From positions 62,001 to 126,000 of the forward strand of contig SMMW01000524.1 of NCBI GenBank assembly GCA_004794655.1: 64,000 nucleotides of DNA, in the 5' to 3' direction. The translations under genes were made by a program, and so were the position numbers. Shown here in pieces: positions 36,001 to 45,420 of the stretch (positions are counted from its first letter, which is position 1; the number at the start of each line of letters is the position of its first letter). The stretch comes from Marisa cornuarietis (taxonomy: Eukaryota > Mollusca > Gastropoda > Architaenioglossa > Ampullariidae). Under the pieces are notes generated by a model that was given only the letters and a program-made list of their open reading frames with translations, was not told the DNA's origin and did not search any database.

Positions 36001-39000
36001 TGGTTAGAGGTTTCCCCAAACAAACTGTTTCAACATTTCATTATTTTGTCTTGCATACTAACATTAAAATGTTAGAAATTGTGATGTTCAGTTGAGTTTA
36101 TATTAAAAGTTTTTTCAATAATACGACCTTCCACTAAAGCTACATTTTGACCTGTAACTCTCTGGAAAGTAACTGTTCCTCAGAATGCACAGTCTTGATT
36201 AATCTGACTTTCTGCTCTGGCATGTGGGTTGACGCAGATGTGCATCTCGTTTACTTGGAGCCTTTTGCAGTCCACTAACCTTCAGTATTACAGTTTTTAG
36301 TCCTCAGTGACCATTGCTGTTATATGCTGCTATTTCTGGCATTTTCAGTGGTGTATTCTTGGGAAATAAGTATTTCGTGTTAATTGTGAAGCCAGACTAG
36401 CTTGTGGGAAATTGGCTGTCTTGTTGATCCTTTTGGAGATGGTTATCCTGCAGAACCATCACCAGAGAAAGCTTATAACACTGAATAGTGTTACATAGCC
36501 ATTGTGGATAATCAGGGCCAGCAGAAATTGTTTGTTGTCAACTTTTGTTTTTTTTTGTGTGTTAAGGGGTTTAAAGAGGAATAGAGGTAGTGTTATGATA
36601 TTGATCTTTAGAAAATTGTGGTAAATCTCTTGGATGCAAAGATCGGAGCTAACAGAAGTATGTCTAATATTATTCAAATTTAAAATACACATTTTTTCTA
36701 TGTGTTTTTATATTTAATCTGCTACTGAATTCTCTTTCTCACCACCTATTTTAGTATTCACCTAGCTCATAAACAGTACTTGGCAGCTGTGGTAAATTAA
36801 CTGGAAAATACTGGTTTCCTCAGATCTCCAGTGCCCAGTCTCAAGATTGACTCCTCCTGTTCCTAGCCCAGGTGGTTCACCCACGAAAATTCCCCATTCT
36901 TCTCCATCCACCGGTGCCAAGCCACGTACACGAGATGTAGAAAAACGACAGGTAACAAAACAATCAATTCTGTACATAGATGCAAGATTTTAAATTGTGT
37001 AACACAATGAAGTTTTTTTTCTTTTTACTTTAGCATCTAGAATCAGGTTTAGGACAGGTCAGGTGATATTTAAGACATCACCTGACACCTAGCAAGTAAA
37101 GATTTCCTTTCTATTACAGTTACTTTGAGGAAATGCTTTATTGTTCTTTCCCTATTGGAGTCTGAACTTTTTTCATGGTTCTCTTAACAGATAATATGGA
37201 AAAACATGAGCTTGTTTCATCATAGTTAATATCAGACAAAATTTCATTCCTTTTGCGCAGCGTATCCGGCGTGATTCTAACGAGGACTGGGAGATTCCAA
37301 ACGATGAGATTGTTTATGATCAGCGTATCGGCTCGGGTTCCTTTGGGACAGTGTTCAAGGCACATTGGCATGGGCCAGTTGCAGTGAAGAAGCTCAACGT
37401 TTCAGACCCGACCCCATCTCAGATGCAAGCATTCAAGAATGAAGTTGGGGTCCTGCGGAAGACAAGGCACTGCAACATTCTGTTATTCATGGGGCTGGTG
37501 TCAAAGCCACACTTGGCCATTGTCACACAGTGGTGCGATGGACATTCTCTCTACCAGCATCTTCATGTGAAAGAAACCAAGTTCCGTATGGACCAGCTCA
37601 TCATGATTGCCAAACAAACAGCCCAGGGGATGGAGTGAGTGCCTTCATAGCGGACGTAATAGTGGTAGCATTGACTTTTATTACATACTAGAATTTTTTT
37701 TTTGGTGGGAATCTGTTAAATTTGGACGGAATACTTAGAACTCCTACACTTCTTTTTATGTTATTGATATATTTGTGAGGGTGTCATTATTTTCTTTTTT
37801 TTATTTTTTTATTTTGTAGATACAGTTATTCAAAGCTTGTCAGAAAAACATGTTGCAAGGGAGATAACAAGAACAGTTGGTATTTGGGGAGAGACAATTC
37901 TTTGTGACTTTTAGGAGTTCAAGAACCAAGAACTTTTTTAAGTACAACAGAGGGTTTTCATTTGATATTTAGCATCTAAATATTTGGATTGTTCAAGATT
38001 GTGGATGTTCATTCTTGCAGCTACCTTCATGCGAAGTCAATAATTCACAGAGATCTGAAGTCAAACAGTATCCTTTGAATGAAAGAAGAAAAAGAACTTC
38101 TGTATTACATTTGAAAAGTATTTTGACATCTTGTATGTATGTGCATCTTAGCTTTAACAAACATTAATTTTCATTATTTTCTTTTTAGTTTAGCTCATTC
38201 TTCCATACTCAGTTTCCAAAGAAAGCTATCGTTTTAAAGGCAAATATACTCTGTTGGTGCATAATGACTGTAAATGTCTGTGGTCATGCAAGAAGCAGTA
38301 TCTACCTTCATAGTTCCTCCATTCTTTCTGCCATTTGAAGGCAGAAGTGAAACTTTAGGCAGGTTTCATAGATGAATCTTATGTCTTTAACAGTAAAACA
38401 GACATATTCTTGACAGAGGTGATGACAGAGAATATGCAGGTAAAGATAGGTGACTTTGGCCTGGCCACAGTGAAGACAAGATGGAGTGGTTCTCACCAGT
38501 TTCAGCAGCCCTCAGGATCAATATTGTGGATGGTAAATGTTCACTTCAATATTAGAACCGCTTTTGCATCTGGTTAACAATAGGCCAAGAGATATATGGG
38601 GGAAAATTTGACTTTAACACTTTATAGACATTTTTTTGACGGAGGTGATGACAGAGAACATGCAGGTAAAAATCGGTGATTTTGGTCTGGCCACTGTCAA
38701 GACAAGATGGAGTGGTTCCCATCAGTTCCAGCAACCCTCTGGCTCAATATTATGGATGGTAAACTTTAAATTTCTTAAATGTGTGTGAAGTTTTCCTTCT
38801 CCACTGTTTGTGTTAGTTCCAAGAATCTAACCTGCAGTAACGATGTTTTTAACAAGATATTGCTGCATTTCTTATTACAAGTAATGTAGAATATCTTCAA
38901 ATGTTTCCAATGATTTTTGCCACTCGTTGCTACATATAGTAAACTCATTTGATACGGACATTAATGATGCACTTAAGCTGTAGCTATAAAGATTTTTGCA

Positions 39001-41507
39001 TTCACAGGTGCGAACTGTACAGAAGGAGTTAAACTTCTCATTATCATTTTTATCATTTAAATGTAGTGATGACTTTTTTCTTTAAATCATCAGAAATCAG
39101 AGTAAAAGCTTATTTGCAGAGTTCTTGTGTTAGTGTAATATAATGTGATCCTTTAGTGTTGTTTTACTGCTTGCATGTTTCACAAATTGCATAAGCATAC
39201 CTTTGTCAGGTAACCCTGTGTCATCTGACCATGTGGAAAGGAAGGTGTCAAGAAATACTCTTGATCATGCAGCATGGTTTGTCAGAGTGTCATTGGTACT
39301 GTGTGGTTTTTTTTTTCAAGGCTCCAGAGGTGATCCGTATGAAGGAACAGAATCCTTACACATTCCAGTCTGATGTTTATGCCTTTGGAATCGTGATGTA
39401 CGAACTGGCTACAGGAGAGCTTCCCTATACGAACATCAACAACAAAGATCAGGTGTGTGGCACCATTAGGAGCTTCTTTTTTATTATTCTCTTTCCTTCT
39501 GTTTCAGGTAAGTCAGGCTATGCTGCAGCAAGTGTAAATTGTGCATTTTATCATTATTAAAAAGTCTTAGTAGTGTTTTAGCATTTATTATTTTCTATTC
39601 TAAGCATGGCAAAGTTGTCAAATGTTTGAGCAGGTGTGAGATGTGGGTGTACAGCATCCTGTGCTTGCGATAGTTTGCATTGCCTTGCTCACCTGGCATT
39701 TATTAAGCATTTCCAAGAATGTGATGCATCTTTGATGCAGAACTGCTGCTAATTCAACGTGTGGGTTCTTGAAGTCCCTTTGCTAACTGCTTTCTCCCTT
39801 TCTCTCTCTCACACAAACATGTTGAGAGCATGTTCCTTCGTGATCGTGATCATGTGTTATATAAATCCCACAGTATTATTATTACTACATATAATACACA
39901 CACACACACACACAGGCTCTCCCCTATGAAATGCAATTATTGTCAGTACTAGATTTTAAAAAAAAAATTTCAATTTCACATCATGAACTTTGGCAGAATT
40001 TGTTCTGTGTTGATTTTCTTTTGTAGCCAGTGGCAGCACATCATTTGACACATTTCATAGCTCTACTTTATAAGATGTGCAGAGCAATGCATTTTACTGA
40101 ATGTAAAACTTAAAAACATTTTTCTTTCATGCTTGCATCTCTGCCAGATTGAAACAAGGATCTCAAATAGACCTTCTATTCAGAAATGGTGGCTGTGATA
40201 AAATGTAACCTAGTGAGGGGAATGGCTTGGCTGTCTAAAAATATTACAGCATGCCGTACTTGAAAGTGAGAACAGGCATTGGCAGTCTGTGTCAATATAC
40301 AACACATGCAGAATGTTTTAGTACTTGGTTTTAGATAAGATTCAGGTCAGTTTGCCGTCTTAATATCATTTTTTCCATATTTGTGGATTCTTTAACAGAT
40401 ACTTTTTATGGTGGGAAAAGGATACCTTCGGCCTGATATTTCGCATTGCCGTTCAGACACACCCAAACAGTTCAAGCGCCTTATCCAAGACTGTGTTCAA
40501 TTTGTTCGGGAGGAACGGCCTCTCTTTTGGCAGGTTAGTGCGAGTGAGAATGCAGGCTTGTGTGCAACCGGAGAGTGTGGAAATGCCCATTACATAACTC
40601 TACTGAGACCTCAAGCCACATCTCGCTCCCCAGGCAAAATTTATGTGAAAAACCAACAGTTGTAAGAGAATTCATGGTAAAGCAAAGTAACTTCTCTGGT
40701 CTGGATAGTGGAAGTGTGTGCTTGAATGAAAGCAGGAAGGAGGAACTACAAGTGTATATGTATCAGAATGGGTGTTTGTGATTGAAGGTGGCTGTTGCAA
40801 GGGGGATGGTGGGAATAGGGATGTGTGTTTTATATACAAATGTAGAAAAAATATTTGAATAAGACAGCTCAGGGAATATCTAAGCTAAATGGGTTTGTAA
40901 CATTAGTAGGTTACTTTTTCTTTAAGATATTTTATCATTTGTCCCTTGTTACTGTTTTTTCTGTGAAAAAAGCAATAATTGTTGCCAAACAGTTTACATG
41001 CAGGCATAAAGCTTGGTGTGGAAGAAAGGGAAAGACAGTAAAGGTTTACCAAACTGTTAGCAACAAGCATACAACCACATGACACAGTCTGACTCTAGAT
41101 CATCTCTTTTAAAACTGCTGCTTCTCCAGCTCTACCTATCACTTTATGTAGGAGCCACTTTAAGTATCTATATATATACCTGCAGGGATTTGTAGGTGTA
41201 TGTTTGCCTACAGGGATATGCCGGCATATATCTGCATCCAAGGATATGTGGGCGTATGTGTGCTTGCTAGTTAAGCTCTGTTAGTGGTTGATAGCACTGA
41301 TCTGATGCCTTTGTTGTTTGTCCCCAGTTGCTGGCCTCCCTGGAGTCGCTGTACATGTCCATCCCCAAGATAAAACGAAGTCAGTCAGAGCCTGCCATTC
41401 ACCGCACAGATTCATTTGACTCAGACTTCAAGTACATGTGTGCATCTCCCAAGACTCCCATCAATAGTCAGTTCACCAATTTTGTATTCACCGGTGGCAT
41501 GTACTGA
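23955..41507 (+). CDS. BRAF: RAF-family serine/threonine kinase (B-Raf-like), complete gene
   Basis: MAP kinase kinase kinase that binds Ras-GTP at the plasma membrane and phosphorylates MEK. Fourteen coding exons join in phase to about 722 codons (human B-Raf 766, fly Raf 739). Domains in order: B-Raf-specific region (about 34-85, HPPSIY motif), Ras-binding domain (about 154-227), C1 zinc finger (about 244-292), CR2 14-3-3 site RSTSAP (Ser about 333), acidic N-region DSNEDW, and kinase (about 405-670) with GSGSFG, VAVK Lys about 433, HRDLKSN, DFG 548-550 and APE. The C-terminal 14-3-3 site is RSQSEP (Ser about 683). The B-Raf-specific region and acidic N-region favour B-Raf over C-Raf; many invertebrates have a single RAF gene, so orthology to the vertebrate paralogues is inferred. 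Odd points: a tandem-duplicated DFG exon and a 4-residue insertion before VKIGDFG. Listed exons are separate entries. Confidence 0.95.
25499..25600 (+). CDS. BRAF: RAF exon 2, B-Raf-specific region
   Basis: Acceptor ttatacag, donor gtaggc, phase 0 to 0, 34 codons. Encodes a helical segment ending [10 protein letters not shown], matching the NPPSIYLE segment of the B-Raf-specific dimerisation region, which C-Raf lacks. Confidence 0.9.
26285..26565 (+). mobile_element. tRNA-derived SINE, family A, longest copy
   Basis: Box A-like TGGTGCAACGG and degenerate box B GAGTTCAGCTC at the head, then a body shared with other copies (GGGCACGCTGTTC, GCATGTGGCATCTGTTTACA, CAGCATAAAACACC) and a poly-A tail near 26550. 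In RAF intron 2. Confidence 0.75.
27335..27990 (+). mobile_element. 5'-truncated LINE 3' end in RAF intron 2
   Basis: Encodes [16 protein letters not shown], then one stop, then [30 protein letters not shown] and [10 protein letters not shown]...KTHLFT, the usual C-terminal end of CR1/Jockey-like reverse transcriptases. The 3' UTR matches 20417-20819 with a much shorter CATCAT end. A 140-codon frame remains open. Confidence 0.85.
28745..28800 (-). mobile_element. SINE family A 3' fragment
   Basis: GAGCAGATGCACTTGGGTAC and CAGCCAGGAC are the reverse complement of the 3' body at about 26480-26530. Only the 3' part is present, in RAF intron 2. Confidence 0.5.
29267..29563 (+). CDS. BRAF: RAF exon 3, coiled helix, linker and start of RBD
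   Basis: Acceptor gtttccag, donor gtaagc, phase 0 to 0, 99 codons. Starts [19 protein letters not shown] (second half of the B-Raf-specific region), then a Pro/Ser-rich linker, and ends with [10 protein letters not shown], the first strand of the Ras-binding domain. Confidence 0.92.
30341..30444 (+). CDS. BRAF: RAF exon 4, Ras-binding domain
   Basis: Acceptor atattccag, donor gtagtg, phase 0 to 2. Encodes [19 protein letters not shown]; the LRDGLAKAL helix keeps the Arg corresponding to the Ras-contacting Arg of human RBDs. Confidence 0.92.
31699..31834 (+). CDS. BRAF: RAF exon 5, end of RBD
   Basis: Acceptor ttatgcag, donor gtaagt, phase 2 to 0. Encodes [21 protein letters not shown], matching the end of the B-Raf RBD, then an acidic loop (ESDDDNSR) and SHNF, whose His is the first C1 zinc ligand. 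Confidence 0.92.
32438..32628 (+). CDS. BRAF: RAF exon 6, C1 zinc finger
   Basis: Acceptor ttcag, donor gtaagc, phase 0 to 2. Encodes [27 protein letters not shown] and a final RTC, so all Cys/His zinc ligands of the atypical C1 domain are present. It ends in a hydrophilic linker. Confidence 0.95.
34283..34403 (+). CDS. BRAF: RAF exon 7, CR2 with inhibitory 14-3-3 site
   Basis: Acceptor gaacag, donor gtagga, phase 2 to 0. Contains [15 protein letters not shown], matching the RSSSAPN 14-3-3 site (Ser365 in human B-Raf) that holds the kinase autoinhibited. Confidence 0.93.
34655..34699 (+). other. possible alternative small exon of RAF
   Basis: A very strong polypyrimidine tract and AG end at 34654, followed by an open frame. 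Donor gtgagt after 34699 gives a 45-nt phase 0-0 exon; donor gtaaat after 34691 gives a 37-nt exon ending in phase 1. I see no matching segment in known RAF proteins, so this may be a decoy site. Confidence 0.25.
35347..35442 (+). other. possible 96-nt cassette exon of RAF
   Basis: Flanked by ttttttcag and aaag/gtatca, length 96 nt. It is open in two frames. Phase 0 reads [13 protein letters not shown]... and phase 1 reads [15 protein letters not shown]..., joining the first AG of exon 8 at 36823. It sits where RAF paralogues have a variable, alternatively spliced linker. No homology supports it. Confidence 0.3.
36832..36951 (+). CDS. BRAF: RAF exon 8, CR2-CR3 linker
   Basis: Donor gtaaca, ends phase 0. 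Using the AG at 36831 keeps phase with exon 7 and gives [19 protein letters not shown], a Ser/Pro linker resembling the B-Raf LSATPPASLPG segment. A competing AG at 36823 would need an upstream exon ending in phase 1. Confidence 0.78.
37261..37634 (+). CDS. BRAF: RAF exon 9, N-lobe of kinase
   Basis: Acceptor tgcgcag, donor gtgagt, phase 0 to 2. Encodes [11 protein letters not shown] (acidic N-region), GSGSFGTVF glycine loop, VAVKKLN with the catalytic Lys, [13 protein letters not shown] (the dimer-interface Arg region) and hinge [14 protein letters not shown]. Confidence 0.97.
38021..38067 (+). CDS. BRAF: RAF exon 10, catalytic loop
   Basis: Acceptor cttgcag, donor gtatcc, phase 2 to 1. A 47-nt exon encoding [15 protein letters not shown] with the catalytic Asp of HRD. 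Its phase-1 end obliges the next exon to begin with two codon-completing bases, as both copies of exon 11 do. Confidence 0.97.
38402..38532 (+). CDS. BRAF: RAF exon 11a, DFG/activation segment, first copy
   Basis: Acceptor aaaacag, donor gtaaat, 131 nt, phase 1 to 0. Encodes [13 protein letters not shown], then [17 protein letters not shown] and GSILWM. Thr553-Val554 correspond to human Thr599-Val600. The sequence is 87% identical to exon 11b with no amino-acid change. Its upstream pyrimidine tract is poor and a second AG at 38393 would lead to a stop. Confidence 0.95.
38628..38758 (+). CDS. BRAF: RAF exon 11b, DFG/activation segment, second copy
   Basis: Acceptor tttatag, donor gtaaac, 131 nt, phase 1 to 0, only 95 nt after exon 11a. 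Encodes exactly the same residues as 11a with 17 third-position differences in 43 codons. If spliced after 11a the frame reads ACA TTT TTT TGA, an immediate stop, so the two must be mutually exclusive. Confidence 0.95.
39321..39452 (+). CDS. BRAF: RAF exon 12, APE and C-lobe
   Basis: Acceptor ttttttcaag, donor gtgtgt, phase 0 to 0, 44 codons. Begins [20 protein letters not shown], with the APE glutamate and the alpha-F Asp, and ends [12 protein letters not shown], all standard RAF C-lobe. Confidence 0.96.
40399..40533 (+). CDS. BRAF: RAF exon 13, C-lobe
   Basis: Acceptor tttaacag, donor gttagt, phase 0 to 0, 45 codons. Begins [15 protein letters not shown] and ends REERPLFWQ, matching IIFMVGRGYLSPDLS and DERPLFPQ of B-Raf. 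The frame stays open past the donor by chance. Confidence 0.96.
41328..41507 (+). CDS. BRAF: RAF exon 14, C-terminus and stop
   Basis: Acceptor tccccag; stop TGA at 41505-41507; 59 codons plus stop. Encodes [21 protein letters not shown], where RSQSEP is the C-terminal 14-3-3 site (Ser729 in human B-Raf) that stabilises active dimers, then CASPKTP as in B-Raf and a divergent tail. Confidence 0.96.
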   Translation: MLASLESLYMSIPKIKRSQSEPAIHRTDSFDSDFKYMCASPKTPINSQFTNFVFTGGMY

Positions 41508-43514
41508 GTCATCCTGCCAATCACCTGTCTTTCATTCTCGCAGAGCAGGCTGTGTCCAAAAGCGATCTGCAGAGATTGTTCGTGTATCAAACAAGCAAGC
41601 AAGCCAGTGTCTAGAGCTGGGTGTCTGGAAAGTGTGTGAATGGTTCAAAGTGACGATTTGTCTTTTAAGTGTTGTTCTTTGATTGGCGGTGTTGCGCCAT
41701 GACTTAAAGTTCAAGGGCTGATTACTGTGACACACAGTGTATGTATGCACCGGTGTTTCTCTTGAGCCAGAATGTTGATTGCAAGTGAGAAGAACTTTGC
41801 ATCTCAGCCTGACCTCTCAAGTTATTGATCTGAAAAACATGAATATTAAGTAAATGTGATTTTTTTTTAAGCAACAAAAGTATGTTTTGGTGGCTTTTCA
41901 TCCTGTCTGCACAATTTTATTTTCTCCCCTTTGTTGTCTCTGTGTATGTGCAAAAAAAGAAAAGTCAGCAAGCCATTGCGATAAAATAACCCTTGTCCGG
42001 TAACCTGAAGAAAGGATTATTGCTATTGCTTTTTAGCATATACGCTGACTTGTGTCGACAAGGCTTTCATCTTCAAGTGGTGATTCAGTTCTGTTTCACA
42101 TACACTCACTTCTGGAGGCTCTTTCCATTTCTGTCTCAGAAAGAGGCACATCTCAGATTGGTCTCCTGCTGTTGTCACATTGCTAAAAATAGATCCGAGA
42201 GAGGAGTGCATATCATGTCTTGGGTGCACTTGTAAAGTGTTTGGGTGCATTTTAAAGTGTTTGGGGAAAAAATGGATTCTAAGGTTCAGAGAAATGCGAG
42301 AAAAAAGGGATTTTGAATATCATTATTCGCAAATGGCAACAGACTTTAAATCCACATGCCTCAACTCTTTACAGTTCAGTTGAATATTTATAGCCCAAGA
42401 ACCACATTTACTTGGTTGACCAAGAAACTAAACTGTGAAGAGTTAATGTGCATGCACCTTGGTTTAGTTAAATAAGCACTACAATTTAAAAAGACTGCGA
42501 AGTTGAATATTTATTCATTATGGTGCGGTGGTGGCATTTGTGTTGTCAGCTAAGTGCTTTCTAATTTCTTTGATTTTTCTTTTTGGAAGGGGTAAGGATT
42601 TGAGAGGTGTAAGCTTTCAGTCTTGTCAGACCAGGATTTGCTCCAAACATAAGCCATTGGCCCCCAAAAATATACCTTGTCTTTCTTACGTTGTCTGACC
42701 TCATTCCATATCTGCGCTAACTGTGATGGTTGAGAATGATGGACTTACTTTAGCTAAGCTGCTTGGCCCATACTGGCCCCGTCTGTCTTTCTATAGACTG
42801 TCCTGACTCTCATCTCTCCCACCCCAAAATTTCTCTTCCTTATAATTGGAGTTCCGTTGAACTTTTGAGGATCAGTATGTCGCCTTTTTAGCAGCTATCC
42901 ACACAATGTTTTATATTTAATAATTTTTACTCTTAAAATATGTAAACAAAACAGGATGAAATCCAGTTGTTTCTTGGGGGGAAGGGGGACCGCTTTTGAA
43001 TGGAGTTGAATCCCTTAACACAGAAACAAGAACATGTTGATTTGAAGATTTGATATACTTTTCAGAGAAGGTTGGCAACACAAGGACATAGTTATTTTTT
43101 GACTATTTTGGAGCATGTTTCCAATACTAATGTTCTTTTGCTTCGCCATAAGTTATGTTTATTCATTTCTACATGTGATCATTAGAATATGCTACCTAGA
43201 GAACTAGACATCACAGTGATAATACCTTACCATTACTCTATAAGAAAGTTCTGTCCTAATTTAGATTCATTCAGAAAGTGCTGTTTCATGATGGATTAAG
43301 GTAGAAACAGTTTATTTCTCCTTGTGTTGAACTTATAATTTTGATTTGTCTTCTTTTATCATGTAAAATTTATTTTATATGATTTTTTTTAATGCATCAA
43401 ATTCCTGTTTATCAGGTATCAGCAGAAGGGCCAAGGTCTATGCCTAATGAATTAAAGAGCTTGATTATACTCTTTTAATAATTTGCATTAAAAAAATTTA
43501 AAAATGCAACTGGC

Positions 43515-43520
43515 AATAAA
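43515..43520 (+). terminator. candidate RAF polyadenylation signal
   Basis: AATAAA about 2 kb after the RAF stop, the first clear canonical signal noticed in the CpG-poor, gene-free sequence from 41508. Cleavage could be earlier with a variant signal or later. Confidence 0.35.
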
Positions 43521-43849
43521 ATATGGGGCTCTATCAATCTTTTGTAATTAGGGTTTAATACAGTGATTGTGACATCAAGCAGTAAAATAAATTCATTTTA
43601 TTGAGGATGCAAAAGGGTGAGGTAGGTAAACATAAAAAATTTGCAAAAGCTTCAAAAGAATGCAAGTTATTATGATTTGAAAAGAGCAGTTTATTGTGAA
43701 TGGTCATCGAGTTGGGGGAGAGCACATGGTTAAATGTAGCACCAGCCAAGGCCTGCCACTACTTATGCCTGTTTTAAACAATAGTGAGCAGGTACTGCAC
43801 AGGACAACCAGTTAATTTCTCTTTCATAACCCAGTTTTTTCCTCTGGCC

Positions 43850-45420
43850 ACTGCAGCATTGATGATCTTCCAAGATACCTTGAAGAACAGTCTTTGACAA
43901 GGTTTCATGCATGGTTAGATGGCCAAATAGACTACTTCACTCTTACAAGTAGGGGTTCCTGGTGTCCAACGACTGTGGCAACCATGCTTTGTACGAAGTT
44001 GTTGGTCATGTTTTCTGTATGTGACCCAGAACAGTCTACCCAGGCACTTGGTTTTGAATGCCTGGATTCTCCAAGTAAGCAGAGTCCACGTTATACATCC
44101 ATAAAGCAGAATCTGTACTATGAGAGATTTGTACAGATTGTACTTGGTAGTAAGTAAACCTGTTGCTATGGCTGCGCCAGACCTTGTCCAGCCTAGCCAT
44201 TGCCGCTGATGCTGTTGCAATCCTGATGCGGATGTCTATTGTGGAGCTGCTGTCTGCTAGCTCCCAAGTACTTAAAACTGTTCACCACTTTGAGCCATAT
44301 CCCGTTTATGTAGATCTCTGCTTTGCCATTGACAATAACTATGACTTAACATTTGTCAGTGCTGGTCTCCATTCCATATGCGTTTGAACATTGGTAAGGT
44401 CTTGCAGTTCTGTGTTAGTGTCTTCTCTAAGATTGATGTCATCTACAAAGTACAGGTTACAAATCCACCTTCTACTGATGGAAATGGAAGAATGATGGTC
44501 ATGGAGGGTGTGAGGATCTCCAAGATGTTCAACAACACAGGTGATAGGGGGCACCCTTAGTGTACGCCTACTGTCAAGTTTTCCAGCAGTACTGCGCTCG
44601 TTAAGCTATTATGCAGCGCTTTAATAACTTGGTCGGGACCTTTTTCATTGTTAAATTTTTGTGTCACATGCCATAACAGTTCCTCAGCAGTGGTGCTGAT
44701 GCAGTGCTATATTACTTTCAGCATGACTTTGCTTGAGTGACTGATTAGGCTAAGGTTCTGCAGTTCTGGCACTGTTTGCTGTTCCCTTTTTATTTATTTA
44801 TTTATTTATTTTTTTTTTTGGAAGGGGTATAATGAGAGACTGTCAATTCTTTGCATTCCCAGGCTCTTTGGCACAGAGGCGTGTTGTTTCATCCCCTACC
44901 TTGCTTAACCAGCTCAGCTGGGATGTTGTCAACACTAGGTGACGTTCTTCCCTTCAGACAGCATATCACTCTTTCAACTTCTTCCTGTAGTACTGGTAGG
45001 TTTGCAGGTTCGCTGCTTCTAGTCTGGTTGTTTTGAAGGATGTTAGCATTTGTCTTTAGCTAGAAGTTGTTCAGATCTTTGCTATATTTAGTCCCTTGGT
45101 TGTGTACAGCAGTGCTTTCTGTGAAAATGTGGCCATTGCTGTCTTTGATGAGCAGCTTTGGTGACTGAGGTCTTGTGTTGACATGTTTTGGCGAGGGTCC
45201 TTAGTTCCTAGGTCTTTTTGTTGTCACCCAATGATATTCTGTCTGCCATGGTCAAGCATTGGCCCCGCTCCAGACCTCCCTAGCTGCCTTCATTCCTTTC
45301 CTGATGGTGCAGCTCACTTCTTGGTATGTGGAAGCTCCAGGTTTGCCTTTTCCTTTTCTCTTAAGGTCCAACAGCACTCTATGACAGCTAGTTCTATAGT
45401 TTCTATAGTATAACTCAGTT
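43850..45420 (-). mobile_element. decayed LINE remnant, same family as 20340-22240
   Basis: Minus strand contains DHHSSISISRRWICNLYFVDDI (FADDID degenerate), NTELQDLTN, YKSLIVQILLYGC and RIQAFKTKCLGRLF. Plus-strand bases 44374-44480 align with 20343-20416 and 20820-20860. Lies after the RAF 3' UTR. Confidence 0.8.

Noticed and set aside
38402..38758. Twin RAF exons as an uncollapsed haplotype or assembly error
   Set aside because: Flanking intron sequence is not duplicated and synonymous differences are many, which does not fit allelic or artefactual duplication.
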